From Chamaelirium japonicum (lineage: Eukaryota; Streptophyta; Magnoliopsida; Liliales; Melanthiaceae), in assembly GCA_947650365.1 (NCBI GenBank), contig OX393550.1, positions 103,938,843-104,002,842 on the forward strand: a stretch of DNA of 64,000 bases. Direction: 5' to 3'. A program made the position numbers and the translations under genes. This document shows, in pieces, positions 16,937-27,239 of this stretch; positions within the stretch are counted from its first letter, which is position 1; each line of letters starts with the position of its first letter. The notes beneath the pieces were generated by a model. The model was not told the DNA's origin and did no database searches. It worked only from the letters and a program-made list of their open reading frames with translations.

Positions 16937-17429
16937 CCCCCCTCCGTACTCCTCTTTGGAGAAGTAACAATCGAGCTCAATGTGCTTTGTCCGCTCATGA
17001 AAAATCGGATTGCTGACAATCAGAATAACACTCTTGTTGTCGCAATGAAGAGCTGTAGGGCAAGAAGTTGCAACACCAAGATCTCGAAGAAGACGTCGTA
17101 GATGAACAATCTTCGTAGTAGTGGCCATGGCATGAAACTCAACCTCAGTGCTGGAGAGAGAGAGAGAGAGAGACAATATTCTGCTTCTTACTCTTTTAGG
17201 AGATCAGAGAGTCACCCAAAAACAGGTAATATCTAGTAGTAAAGCGATGATTGGTCAGATCACCGGCCCAATCGGTATCAAAATATGCACGAAGAACCAT
17301 AGAGGAGGTTAAGGATAAAAAAAGCGACCGGATAATAGTGCCTCAAAGATATCGAAGGACTCGTAGGAGGACAGCACAATGAGCCGAGTGAGGTGCATCC
17401 ACAAACTAGCTAATAATACTGACTGCATG
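16937..17429 (-). pseudogene. Copia 1 RNase H region
   Basis: The minus-strand reading has SSTEVEFHAMATTTKIVHLR, ALHCDNKSV and HERTKHIELD, the copia RNase H signature (a Glu in TEVEFHA, an Asp in CDNKS, HIELD). Upstream, VSIIS and a phrase like FIRSLFYP correspond to the RT-RNase H connection. Frames change several times, and the 3' end runs into a poly-G tract. The piece is cut from the RT by a Cassandra whose insertion point lies in the RPDIAHAV motif. Confidence 0.75.
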
Positions 17430-18141
17430 TGTAACATCTGCCCCAAACACACAAGATTTTGTTCACTTTGCCCGTGCCCGCACGAAAACTTCCTAGGGTA
17501 GTCACCCATCCTAGTACTACTCTTGCCCAAGCACGCTTAGCTACGAAGTTCTTACGAATTCCGTAGCGGCGCACAATTTTAAAACGTGTCTTCTATATTT
17601 GGGATGAGAAATTATATAACTAGCTTAGGATCTCCTTCTCTCCAGGAGATGTGGGGCTAACTCGTGGCCTTGTACATCCAACCTCAGGAGTCTTGGCCCT
17701 TGGTTATTGGATCTTGGTCATCACAATCCACCCCCCTCAGGGCTACATATCCTCGTATAGGATTAGACCCCCCCATTCCGAGGAGAATCGGCTCTGATAT
17801 TATTTTATAACATCCGCCCCAAACACACAAGATTTTATCCGCTTTGCCCGCGCCCGTACAAGAACTTCTCAGACTAGTCACCCATCCTAGTACTACTCTT
17901 GCCCGAGCACGCTTAACTATGGAGTTCTTACGAAATCTGTAGCGGTGCACGGTTTTAAAACGCATCTTCTATGTTTGGAAGGTAAAATTATATAACTAGC
18001 TCATAATCTCCTTCTCTCTAGGCAATGTGGGGCTAACTTGTGGCCTTGTACACCTCACCTCACCACACCTCATCCATCTTAGCATCCCAGCCTCAGAAGT
18101 CTTGGCCCTTGGCTATTAGGTATTGTATCTTGGTCGTCATA
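17430..18141 (-). mobile_element. Cassandra TRIM with 5S rDNA-like LTRs, copy 1
   Basis: Two direct repeats, 17430-17725 (TGTAACATCTGCCCC to CATCACA) and 17806-18141, flank an 80-bp interior. That interior has a primer site next to the LTR (GGCTCTGATAT on plus, the complement of ATATCAGAGCC). Each LTR holds the complement of most of plant 5S rRNA (GTCACCCATCCTAGTACTAC and GCACGCTTA; 17460-17575 and 17846-17955). That is diagnostic of Cassandra. The target duplication is GCATG/GTATG. The element is noncoding and lies inside copia 1. Confidence 0.85.
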
Positions 18142-18146
18142 GTATG

Positions 18147-18971
18147 TGCAATATCCGGCCTGGTGATACAAAGATAAACGAGCTGACCAACTATCTCTCG
18201 GTATCTGGTGGGATCTGAGAGAAGCTCACCATCAGCAGGACGGAGCTTCACATGAAGTTCAAGAGGAGTGTCAACTATACGAATGTTAGAAAGAGCAGCA
18301 CGATCCAGGATGTCAGCCTTATACTTCTGCTGAGAAAGAAGAATCCCTCAAGCACCTCTAGCAATCTCCAGTCCAAGAAAGTAGTGTAGGGGACCAAGAT
18401 CCTTCATCTGAAATTGACTCTGAAGATGCTACTAAAGAGAGACTATGGTACCATAATCATCACTAGTAAGGATTATGTCATCAACATAGAGAAGGATAAT
18501 GGCCCGGCCTTGAGGAAAAGTTCACACAAATATAGAGTGATCCTGGAAGCTCTCCATAAAGCCGATCTCAGTAACTGTACGATGAAAATGCTCAAACCAA
18601 GCACGAGGAGTCTGTTTGAGGTCATAAATAGCCCTGACGGAGATGACAAACATGCTGAGACCAGGAGGAGGCTGCATATAAACAACCTCGGAGAGATCAC
18701 CATAAAGAAATGCATTCTTCATATCCATCTGAAACAGGGGCCAACCTCTAGCAGCATCAACAATAAGGAGGGTCCGAATGGTGGTTATCTAAGCCACTGG
18801 AGCAAAAGTCTCATCATAATCAATCCCATACTCCTGAGTAAAGCCTCTAGCAACAAGGCGGGCCTTATACCGATCAATGGAGCTATCAGGACGATGCTTG
18901 ATCTTAAAAATCCACTTGCAGCTAATGGGCTCAACACCATCAGGTAGAGGAACAACCTCCCACGCCTGAGT
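18147..18971 (-). pseudogene. Copia 1 reverse transcriptase
   Basis: The minus-strand reading starts [20 protein letters not shown], continues [20 protein letters not shown], then MDMKNAFLYGDLSEVVYMQP and YDLKQTPRAWFEHF. It then includes a degraded YVDD area and RPDIAH at the far end. These are the ordered copia RT motifs. Several frameshifts are evident because the motifs fall in different frames. The N-terminal neighbour (EEFQAFKKTQ) lies beyond the MITE at 18972-20043, so the MITE split the RT coding sequence. Catalytic function is lost. Confidence 0.8.
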
Positions 18972-20043
18972 TAGGGGTGGCAATAGGTTGTGTCATGTCG
19001 GGTTCGTGTCGTGTCTAGTTTTGTGTCGTGTCCAAAACCCCCAGACCCGGACCTGACCCGTTTAACTAATCGTGTCTAGATCCTAAACTTGTACCCGGCT
19101 CGCTAATAAACGGGTAGACCCTATAAGACTCGGTAAGACCCGTTTACCACCCGGGACTATTTAGTTGACCCAATCTGACCCAATCCGACTCGACCTGACT
19201 TGACCTGAAAGACCCGTTGGTATTATATATTATATTATTTAGGGGTGAGCGTCGGTTTTGTCGGTCGGTTTCGGTGTCGGTTTTGTCGGTTTTATTTTTT
19301 TTCGGTTTTCGAAAAATCAAAACCGAAACCGAAATGGTCGGTTTTTGTCGGTTCGGTGTGATCGGTTTTCGGTTCGGTTTCGGTTCGGTTTCGGTTAATA
19401 TGAGTTATGCTAGAACCCTTGGCTCTTGAATCTTAATCGTCAGTTCATCACAAATAAGTGGATGATTATGTTCTTACAAGTGCCAAAATGAAAGTTCAAA
19501 GCAAAATCAATCGACGTTCACTCTTTTGAAACATTGTAGATGTAACATAATTACTTCGTACTTGAACTTACTTGAAACAAAATTATTATGGTCGTTGTGT
19601 TTATGATTTAAGAAGTCGGGTCGGTTTTTTCGGTTTCGGTTCGGTGTTTCATACCCGGGAACCGAAACCGAAACCGATTTAATCGGTTTTGTCGGTTCGG
19701 TTTGTTTTCGGTTCGGTTTGATGTTCGGTTCGATTATTTCGGTTAAATTTTGGTCGGTTTCGGTTCAGTTAGGCGGTTCGGGCCGGTTTTTGCACAGCCC
19801 TAATATTATTGGATTGCGAGTAGACCCGATCCGACCCGACCCGACATGACCCGTTGAATACTAAACGGGTATTCTCGGGTCTACTGTGTCCAGACCCTAA
19901 ACCCGTACCTGACCCGTTTATTAAACGGGTCTATCGTGTCGACCCGTTTATGACCCAAACCCGTTTAGCCCTGACCCAGACCCGCTAACTTCGTGTCGGG
20001 TCGTGCCGGGTCTGCAGTGTCGGGTTCGAAATTGCCAGTCCTA
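18972..20043. mobile_element. hAT-type MITE in copia 1
   Basis: Ends are TAGGGGTGGCAAT and the complement of TAGGACTGGCAAT. The flanking 8 bp are GCCTGAGT (18964-18971) and ACCTGAGT (20044-20051), seven of eight matching, as for hAT. The interior is rich in ACCCGACCC-type short repeats. It contains another element at 19240-19802; without it the length is about 500 bp. Confidence 0.8.
19240..19802. mobile_element. hAT-type MITE nested in a MITE
   Basis: Ends TAGGGGTGAGC and GCACAGCCCTA are flanked by a perfect 8-bp target duplication, ATATTATT (19232-19239 and 19803-19810). The interior is mostly CGGTTTCGGTTCGG-type repeats. The 70-residue frame over it is a repeat artefact. Confidence 0.85.
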
Positions 20044-20389
20044 ACCTGAGTCTTCTTAAAGGCCTGAAACTCCTCAGCCATAGCCTGCTGCTATGTAGGG
20101 TACTGCAGTGCCTCTCTATAGGACCTGGGCTCTCTGTCAGTGTGAAGGGAGGTAAGGTAAGCAGTGAACGAGGGCGAGTAGGAAGTGACTACAATAAAGC
20201 CAAAACGGTCAGGAGAGTTGCCAAAGTGGTCGGGATAGCGGTGCTCAAGCTGGGGATAGCAAGAAGGAGTGCAGAGATCTACATTCGGTAGAGGAAGGCT
20301 GCTAGAGATAGACGGTGTACCAGAGTAGTCACTGTCAGACGAAGATGGAATAGATAATGGAGCAGGCTGACGATGACGTGAATACACCT

Positions 20390-22025
20390 AAGGAAAAGGG
20401 TGAAACACGTGAGGGGACAATGAACCCAAGGGAGTGGAAGGAGACACAGGAGAAACATCAGCTGAGACGGAAGAAGAAGAAGGATGAGGGACTACTACTG
20501 TAACGAGAGGTAAGGGCTCAAAAGAAGGAGCAGGAGGAGAAGTAGTAGCAGGAGGAGAGGGTATCAGAGAAGGAGCCTGTGGAGACACAAAGGAAGAAGC
20601 GGTAGGAATCTCAAGAAATATGAGAACTTGAGACGCGATAGAGATGCGAAGAACATCCTGGACAAAGGAAACATATCAAGAGATGCGAAGACGATGAGCC
20701 AAGGGGTCATAGCAATGATACCCCTTGTGCTTAGAACTGAGCTCCAAGATCACATACTTTGTGGACCTAGCTGAAAGCTTGGTGCGCTAGTGGGAAGGAA
20801 GGACAAACCACATGCACCCGAAAGTACGTAGCATGCTGTAGTCAGGAGGGATGCCATAGAGGCGCTCATGAGGAGAAACGCCCAAGAGAACTGAGGAAGT
20901 GATGATGTTAATAAGGTTGACATAGGTCAAAATGGCGTATGCCCAGAAGGTGCGAGGAACGAACGAGGAAGGAAGCTGGGCACGAGCTGTCTCAAGGATG
21001 TGACGATGTTTCCGCTCTGCAACCTCGTTCTGCTTATGGGTTTGTGGACAAGATTGTTGGAAGAGAGTCCCATGAGACTAAAGAATAAAGTGCATAGTAG
21101 AGGAGAGGTACTCATGGGCGCAATCAGACCGGAAGGTCTTGATACAAGCATGGAACTGAGTATGAACCATAGTGGTGAAGCTCTGGTAGACCTTAGTAAT
21201 GTCAGATCACTAACGAAGAAGATAAACCCATATGAAACGAGAATAGTCATCAATAAAACTAACATAATAAAGATAACCATTCATAGAAGAGAAATGTCTA
21301 GGAACCCAAAAATCAGAGTGTACTAGATCAAAAGGACTACATGACCTCGACAAACTAGAAAAAAGGGGGCTACCTGAATGCTTAGCCAACTGACATCCCG
21401 TACAAAAAGAAATAGTAGAAAAAGAATCTCGGCCTAAAGCTCCGGACGGAAAAAGACTTTTAAGCCGAGATTCAGACACATGACCTAATCTTCTGTGCCA
21501 TAGGTCGATATCAGAAGAGACAGCACCACAGAAAATCGAAGAAGAGACAGTAGGTAGATGAAGATACTCCAGGTGGTATAGTCTGCCAGCCATACAAGTA
21601 GCACCAATCATCTGTCTTGAACGTGGATCTTGTACAACACAAGAAGAGGAAGAAAAAGTGACTGTCAGGCTTGAATCACACAGAATACTAATAGAAATTA
21701 AATTCATACAAAATTGAGGTGCATGTAAGACAAAAGGTAAAGAGAGAAGGCTAGTAGGGTCTGAGGTGGTAGTGATGGACTCAGTTTGCAAGATGGCTAA
21801 AAAGGAGCCATCTACAGTATGGATCGAAGGAATATGTGAGGCTGGTGAGCATACGGTAAGGATAGAGTGGTTCGGGGTCATGTGGTGAGAGGTCCCAGAG
21901 TCCATAATCCAATATGCAGAGGTACCCGAGGTGGTCGAGAAGGCTGAGGGTCTGGAGGAGCCAAAGGCAGGCTGCAGAAAGAACTGCTCAAGGCGTATCT
22001 CAAGGCACTGAAGATGATTCGTCAC
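20390..22025 (-). pseudogene. Copia 1 protease and integrase
   Basis: The 271-residue minus frame (21210-22025) has the aspartic protease motif WIMDSGTSHHMTP. It then has the GAG-pre-integrase zinc finger (DLWHRRLGHVSESRLKSL, then CTGCQLAKH) and the integrase start (DLVHSDFW, YYVSFIDDYSRFIWVY). The rest of the integrase is recoverable in broken frames between 20700 and 21200 (a VAERKHRHILETA-like phrase). It is followed by a Ser/Pro-rich spacer (20388-20588) that normally precedes RT. Order protease-integrase-RT marks Ty1/copia. The stop after about 21210 inactivates it. Confidence 0.85.
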
Positions 22026-22029
22026 AGTA

Positions 22030-22860
22030 GCATCAGCAGTAGGGGCACCAGCAACTGCAGCAGTAGGTCTACCACGGGTAGGTGGTCCGGTATGCTTCTC
22101 AGGATAAAGCTGCCAATAGAAGTCGACCGTGTGTCTGGACTTACCACAGTGGGTGCACTACCGAGTGTCAGGCGGGCCACTGGACATACCAGAGGAGCGG
22201 GAGGGACCTCGAGGGAGCAGAGCAGTAGAAGTGGGTCTCGGAGGTGGAGCAGCAATAAGAACACCCTCAAAACTGGAAGGTGCAGAGATCCGACGAGCTG
22301 TAACGGTGCGAAGATAGGTTACCTCCGTAATAAGCTCTGCAACGACAACATCGAGACATGGAAGGGGTCCCTATGGATCAACTGTCCCGCAAGGCTGTGA
22401 AACTGTTGAATCATATTCTCTCCCTGCTGAGCATACTAAGCCTGAGAGAGAAGCTGATACTCTCAGGCCCCGCTCTGCTCCACAAAGTGCTCTACGAGAT
22501 GAGCCCAGAGCTCTGCCGCAGTAGTAAAGGTGACCAGGTCAGCTCAAAAAAGCGAGCGATCAACTGAGGCAACCAGAATGCCCGGACACAACAATCACAT
22601 ATGTTACAGGTGTCAAAGGACCCTACTCCAGAGGTATTAGCAGAAACAAGTATAGAACCATCAAGATGCCCATATAGATCTTGGCTGTCCAGGACACTTC
22701 GGACGGTAGAAAACCACACAGTCCAGTCAGCAATCATGACCAAGAGAAAGTTAGTCGAGACAGGAAGAAAGTCCCTCGTCTGCTTGAATGGTGTCGTCGA
22801 GAACTATACAGAGGTTGTCTGCAAAGAAGTCTCAATCGATGATTGATCTGAATAAGGCAT
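22030..22860 (-). pseudogene. Copia 1 gag
   Basis: An ATG on minus at 22860 starts MPYSDQSS. A phrase DLYGHLDGSI lies at about 22670 and is typical of the copia gag (UBN2) region. The C-terminal end has a degraded zinc knuckle (HCGKSRHTVDFYW) near 22150, which then leads towards the protease frame. Stops and frame changes are present throughout. Role in the family: capsid-like particle formation. Not functional here. Confidence 0.6.
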
Positions 22861-22959
22861 CGAGAGCTACAGAAGATGCAGAGAATCGATCGGCAGAAAG
22901 ACGTGTTACGTGGCGTAGGTAGCAAGGAATTGACAAGCAAGGGCGGGCTGACGGAAAGA

Positions 22960-23530
22960 CCGGCAAGACTGTATAAAAGGTCGACGGACTGCAGAAGGCC
23001 AGCAACGAGCTGCATGAGAGGCCGACAGAAGACCGACAGGCTGTAGGAGGGCCAACGGATAGTCGACGGGCTACAGGAAAGCCAGCGGCGGGCTGCAGAA
23101 GGGGCCGACGGCGGGCTGCAAGAGGGCCAGCGGATAGTCGGTGGGCTGTAAAAGATCCGTCGGAGGGCTGACGGACTACAGGAGAGCTGACGGATAGTCG
23201 GTGGGCTGCAGAAGAGCCGGCAACGGGCTGCAAAAGGTCTAGCGGAGGGCTGGTGAGCTGTAGGAGGGCCGGCGGATAGTCGGTGAGCTGCAAGAGGGGC
23301 CGACGGGTTGTAAGAGGGCCGGCGGATAGTAGGCGGGATATAGGAGGGCCGGCGGCAGGCTGTAGAAGGTCCAACGGAGGGCTGGCGGGCTACAGGAGAG
23401 GCCGACGAAAGATCGATGGGCTGCAGGAGGGCCGGTGGATAGCTGGTGGACTGTAGGAAGGGCCGACGAAAGACCGATAGGCTGCAGGAGGACAAGCGAA
23501 AGGCCGGCGGGCAACTGGAGGGGCCGGCTA
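22960..23530. repeat. GGCTG/GCCGG minisatellite in copia 1 leader
   Basis: Many imperfect units resemble GGGCTGCAGGAGGGCCGGCGGA, with a recurrent GATAGTCGGTGG variant. They lie between the primer site and gag. The repeats give long overlapping Ser/Pro/Arg frames on minus that are not proteins. Confidence 0.8.
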
Positions 23531-23617
23531 AGACGCAGGGCGCAAAACGATGGTCGCCGAATCTGGGAGGAAGGCAGTGGAAAGGGATGACGAGGGGATT
23601 AAACCACTCTGATACAA

Positions 23618-23797
23618 TGTTACAACAACCCTAGAAGAGAGAGAGAACGAGAGATAGAGAGAGAAACGGCTAGGGTTTGGGAGAATGACGTACTATTCTC
23701 ATTAGGGCAATAGCCGCGAATATGTAATCACATACATGTATAGGGAATGAGTCATGTACACCTAACTCATATGTATAACATACAATATACATTAACG
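23618..23797 (-). repeat. Copia 1, 5' LTR
   Basis: It starts TGTTACAACAACCCTAG on plus. The alignable region ends at CATTAA. If the ACCTT target duplication is right, the true end includes CG (23797), so one end departs from the usual CA. Confidence 0.7.
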
Positions 23798-24350
23798 ACC
23801 TTCAACCCAAATCTCACACTGAATGTCTTTGGGTTTGAAGTCCATATGATTTCTGATGCTTGCCTCAGCCCTATCTGCAGCCCACCTTGCATTTGCCATT
23901 GTATTCTTCCCTTCAACATCACATTTACAAATGTGCTCCCCAATATGACCTTTCACTTGCATTGTATGTCCATATGTACTCCTCCTGACAGAGACCATCC
24001 ACTTGCAATCAGGATCATTGCATGCATATCTGATCATGTAGCTCTCATTCTTTACCTGTCTATAAGATAATTTCTTCACAACCACATAGGTCCTTAAGTA
24101 CTCCCTGCATTCATCAATTGTATGCCACTCCATCCCAACTTGAATTTCCATGCTATTGTCAACATTTGCAAATGAATTCTCTACATCTTCTTCCATGAAA
24201 ACACACTCAGATTCTTTCACAAACTCTTCGAACTCACCAAATCCCTCCTCACCCTCAAAGGAATGGCTACTATGATATCCTTCCTCTGCATAGATATCTT
24301 CTGTCAATTCAGCATCTCCAATGTCTTCATCAAAGGCAGGGATCTTGATT
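23798..24350 (-). pseudogene. MULE transposase, N-terminal half
   Basis: The minus frame has an acidic N-terminus (DEDIGDAELTEDIYAEEGYH) followed by the MuDR-type DNA-binding zinc finger region: YLRTYVVVKKLSYRQVKNES, then ACNDPDCKWMVSVRR and HICKCDVEGKN. It stops at the copia insertion after CEIWVEG; the continuation is at 16708 downward (VSYWTAWNAK). A stop lies just upstream near 24350, so the true start is unclear. A conserved intergenic-type phrase (24350-24440) follows. Known role: binding the MULE TIRs. Confidence 0.8.
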
Positions 24351-24965
24351 TACCCAGGAGTGAAGTGGGAATTGCCGAGGGTCGGGCTTCATTCCTAGAG
24401 GGATTAGTCCGAGCCTGAAGTGGGCCATTGCCCAAAAAGGTTTCACGACACCCGCCGATCTCAAAAAAGAGAAAAAAAGAAAGAAATAGAAATAAAACTC
24501 TGAGCACATATGAGGGAGAAGTTTTGAGAGATTCTATTTGGTTGGGATGGCATTATGAAGCACTCCAAAGAAACATATGTATTCTTGGAATTAAATTAGG
24601 GATTTTTCAAAATAATTTTCAGTCGTTAAAGGTGTTTATGGGTGAAATTGAAGCACTATAATTTTGGAGAAATAATTGTCTATAAGCAGATTTAGAGGAA
24701 AACACATCTTTTTTATTTTTGACTCATCTAAGTACTTCAGGTACTTCATCATTCAAGATTCATCATTACTATAGCTTTAGTCATTGATTCGACAGTATAT
24801 CAAAGAAGATGCATGTTTAGTGCTCACAAGTCACAACACCACACACATCCGAAAGGGATAACTACTTTCATTACTTACCTTCTCAAACCTGACCTTTTTC
24901 CGGCATTGATCTCCGAAGAGGGAGCTTGAGTAGGTGGAGGTGGCCAATGATGGGAGGAAGATGAT
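24351..24965. other. MULE 5' region, no gene
   Basis: Frames over this part (67 residues on minus, 77 on plus) have no recognisable domain. Confidence 0.4.
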
Positions 24966-24970
24966 GAAAC

Positions 24971-25296
24971 TGTTATGTGCCTAAATAGTTATCGAGTTCG
25001 ATCTCCAACAGCTTCGGAGCGTTTGGAAAAAAAAAACATAACATTTGGCATCAGAGCCAGCCCCACGTCCAAGGTTTGAATCCTAAAAGGGGCGACCTGT
25101 AGGGTAAATTAAAATACTGGTAGGTGAATGAAATCCGTCAAAAAGGAAAAGGGCTACCATCGGGCCAGTATCGATCGAGTTGGCCAACGAGGATGTCGGC
25201 CGCGGATGCGTGGTGGTATGTTATGTGCCTAAATAGTTATCGAGTCCAATCTCCAACGGCTTCAGAGCTTTTGGAAAAACGGTCAGGTTTGTAACA
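24971..25296 (+). mobile_element. TRIM/SMART miniature LTR element
   Basis: Direct terminal repeats 24971-25043 and 25219-25296 begin TGTTATGTGCCTAAATAG and end in ACATAACA / GTAACA. A 5-bp target duplication GAAAC flanks the element (24966-24970, 25297-25301). A primer site TTGGCATCAGAGCC lies directly after the first LTR. It is 326 bp and noncoding, so it fits the terminal-repeat-in-miniature class. Confidence 0.85.
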
Positions 25297-25332
25297 GAAA
25301 CCATTGGCTTAAGCCCTCTCCGATGTCGAAGA

Positions 25333-25333
<1 letters not shown>

Positions 25334-25383
<50 letters not shown>
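25334..25383. repeat. (GA)n microsatellite
   Basis: About 24 GA units between the TRIM and the MULE right TIR. Confidence 0.95.
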
Positions 25384-25387
<4 letters not shown>

Positions 25388-25436
25388 TAAATTGTGGGCC
25401 TAGGGAATCGGTAGAATCGGTGGGGTGGGGTTAAAG

Positions 25437-25659
25437 ATTGGCATTTCATTAATTAGTCTTTGCCCCCCAAGGGAAAAATTGGGTATTTGAAATGGGTTGA
25501 TAGTTGGTGGGGGGCAAAGATTAATTTAGAAACAGTGGAAATCTCTTAGATGGCGAGTTGACGAAAAAGTTAGTTTTGGGGGGTAAAGTCTAATTAATGA
25601 AAATATAGGGGGTAAAGTCTAATTCAAGGCAAAGTTTAGGAGCAAAGTCAAAATAACCC
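25437..25659. repeat. MULE right TIR
   Basis: It is the inverted partner of 14927-15190, ending AATAACCC next to the target duplication TTTTAAAAT. Confidence 0.8.
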
Positions 25660-25668
25660 TTTTAAAAT

Positions 25669-25739
25669 ATGTTTATTATGTGTTGAGAGCTTGCTAAACA
25701 TTTGAAAGGCCATAGCTTAAAGAAATCAGGTAAGGGAGG
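25669..25739 (+). other. Pre-insertion DNA between MULE and gypsy element
   Basis: It joins 14926 on the left and 32994 on the right if the insertions are removed. It ends AAATCAGGTAAGGGAGG, which contains a splice-donor-like CAG/GTAAGG, as the copy A flank also does. Confidence 0.4.
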
Positions 25740-27222
25740 AGATGGAATACGATGCAGGTGGGCAGGAAATCAGCAGTTCAATTGTACCAGCAATGTTTCA
25801 CTATAATTTAAGAATCCTATGCAGGAATCATTGTTCATACAATCGCATGAATGATCAATGGATTTAACAAGTCACTACTAGCACCCTCAGTTCTCTTCTC
25901 GTATTCTGAATTAAAATAATTAATGCTTAAATTATTGGCACGAGTCCGTCCCGCAATATCAAATACTAGTAATTTACCGGGCAGGAGTGAACACTCAATC
26001 TCTCGACAGTAGATAGCAGTGAGCAGTTGATAATACCCCAGAGACTCAACTGATGGAACCAGAAAGTACCTTGCTGGGTAGGGATGTCCTTCTGAGGAGA
26101 TGACGGCGGTGCGGGAACGCCAGCGTCACAAGCAACGATGCAGGTAATGTACTCCAAATACTTCTCCACACTCTTCCTTCGTCAATCTAGAAATTGAGGA
26201 AGGCGGGGTTGATGTCGAGGTACCCGTCTGTGTCCGGGATCATACCGTGATCCGCGTCTGAGTCTGCCATGCGACCATACCGAGGTTTGGAGAATGGGGA
26301 GGAGAGGTGGGTAGGGCGGGAGACGGGGGAAAAACTGTTGGCTGGCCGGGGTTGAGAGGAGGGGAAGGAGAGGGCGTGGGGTTGGGCTGCAGAAAAGGGG
26401 AACGGGGTCGGGTCGGATCAGGGGAGGTGGCTCAGGCTGAGTCACAAGGAGAGGAGGGGATGGGGTTGGGGGTTGAGCGTGACAGAGGAGAAAGGGGGGG
26501 GATCGGTCGGGTCGCAGGGAGGGGCGGGGTTGAGCGCGGGTCGGTACGGGGAAAGAGCAGCAGGGGCGGGGTGGTGCTGCGGGGGTGCAGGGAGGGGCGA
26601 GGCTGAGCGCAGGGCGGCGCGGGAGGAGGGCGGCAGGGGCGGGGTGGTGGTGCGGTGGCGTAGGGAGGAGGTGGGGATCGGGTCGGCCTCGGGCCTGGGC
26701 GCGGCGACGGGAGGCGGAGGGATGGGGCCGGGTCAGTCTCCGGGACGTAGCAGAGAGGCGAAGGAGGGGGGGGATCGGGGTCAGGGTTTGGAGAGGGGGG
26801 GGGGGGAGAAGGGAAACAGGGGAGGTCGGCAGGGCTTAGAAGTGGGGAAAGGGGGAAATAGGATGGTGGGTTCCCCCTAGGGTTTCACACACCTAGATGG
26901 GGCCTAGGGTTTCACACACCTAGGTCTAGGTTTGGGTTTCACACACCTCACCTTAGCTCTCTCACGATTATGGGAAGAAAGCAAAATTTTTATTCATTAT
27001 TCAGTACCCCAAATGAGAAGACAAGTGTCTTTATATAGGCTTACAATGACTGGTCCGCACGGCCAACAAGCGAGGTGGGAATAAACACAAGTGCCAAAAA
27101 ATAAAACACAAAAAAAAACATGGGCTCAAATTGGAACAATTGATCACATCCACAAGCTAAGCTGACGCCTCCTGCGCTGGTACACATGCCACGGGCATGG
27201 CTCCGTACTGATGTCCGCATCA
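25740..27222 (-). repeat. Gypsy 3' LTR
   Basis: 1483 bp. It contains a strongly G-rich, strand-biased minisatellite at 26300-26870. Its first base is A where the partner has T (AGATGG against TGATGC). Confidence 0.9.
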
Positions 27223-27239
27223 TCCTCTCGGGGTGGGAG

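Larger units (their letters stand above)
16709..23797 (-). mobile_element. Ty1/copia retrotransposon 1
   Basis: Similar short LTRs at 16709-16910 and 23618-23797 bound a minus-strand gag-protease-integrase-RT-RNase H series (integrase before RT, hence copia). The target duplication is ACCTT (16704-16708 and 23798-23802). The initiator-tRNA-Met primer site is at about 23604-23617 (minus: TTGTATCAGAGTGG). A C-run at 16915-16941 is the purine tract, read on minus. It is inserted in the MULE transposase, and carries a Cassandra (17430-18141) and a MITE (18972-20043). Confidence 0.85.
14927..25659 (-). mobile_element. Mutator-like element (MULE), interrupted
   Basis: The ends are long terminal inverted repeats (14927-15190 and 25437-25659) beginning GGATTATTATGACTTTG. 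They are flanked by a 9-bp target duplication, TTTTCAAAT (14918-14926) against TTTTAAAAT (25660-25668). Transposase remnants on the minus strand lie on either side of an inserted copia element (16709-23797). A 326-bp TRIM sits in its 5' part. Without the insertions it is about 3.3 kb. Its central transposase is deleted, so it is non-autonomous. Confidence 0.85.

Noticed and set aside
17460..17955. Functional 5S rRNA genes
   Set aside because: The 5S-like blocks are in complement inside duplicated LTRs, have lost several conserved positions and lack both 5S ends, so they belong to Cassandra LTRs.
22734..23495. 253-residue Ser/Pro/Arg frame on minus
   Set aside because: It is a minisatellite translated; three overlapping frames are equally open.
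26182..26880. Several Gly/Arg-rich frames
   Set aside because: They come from the G-rich array in the gypsy LTR.
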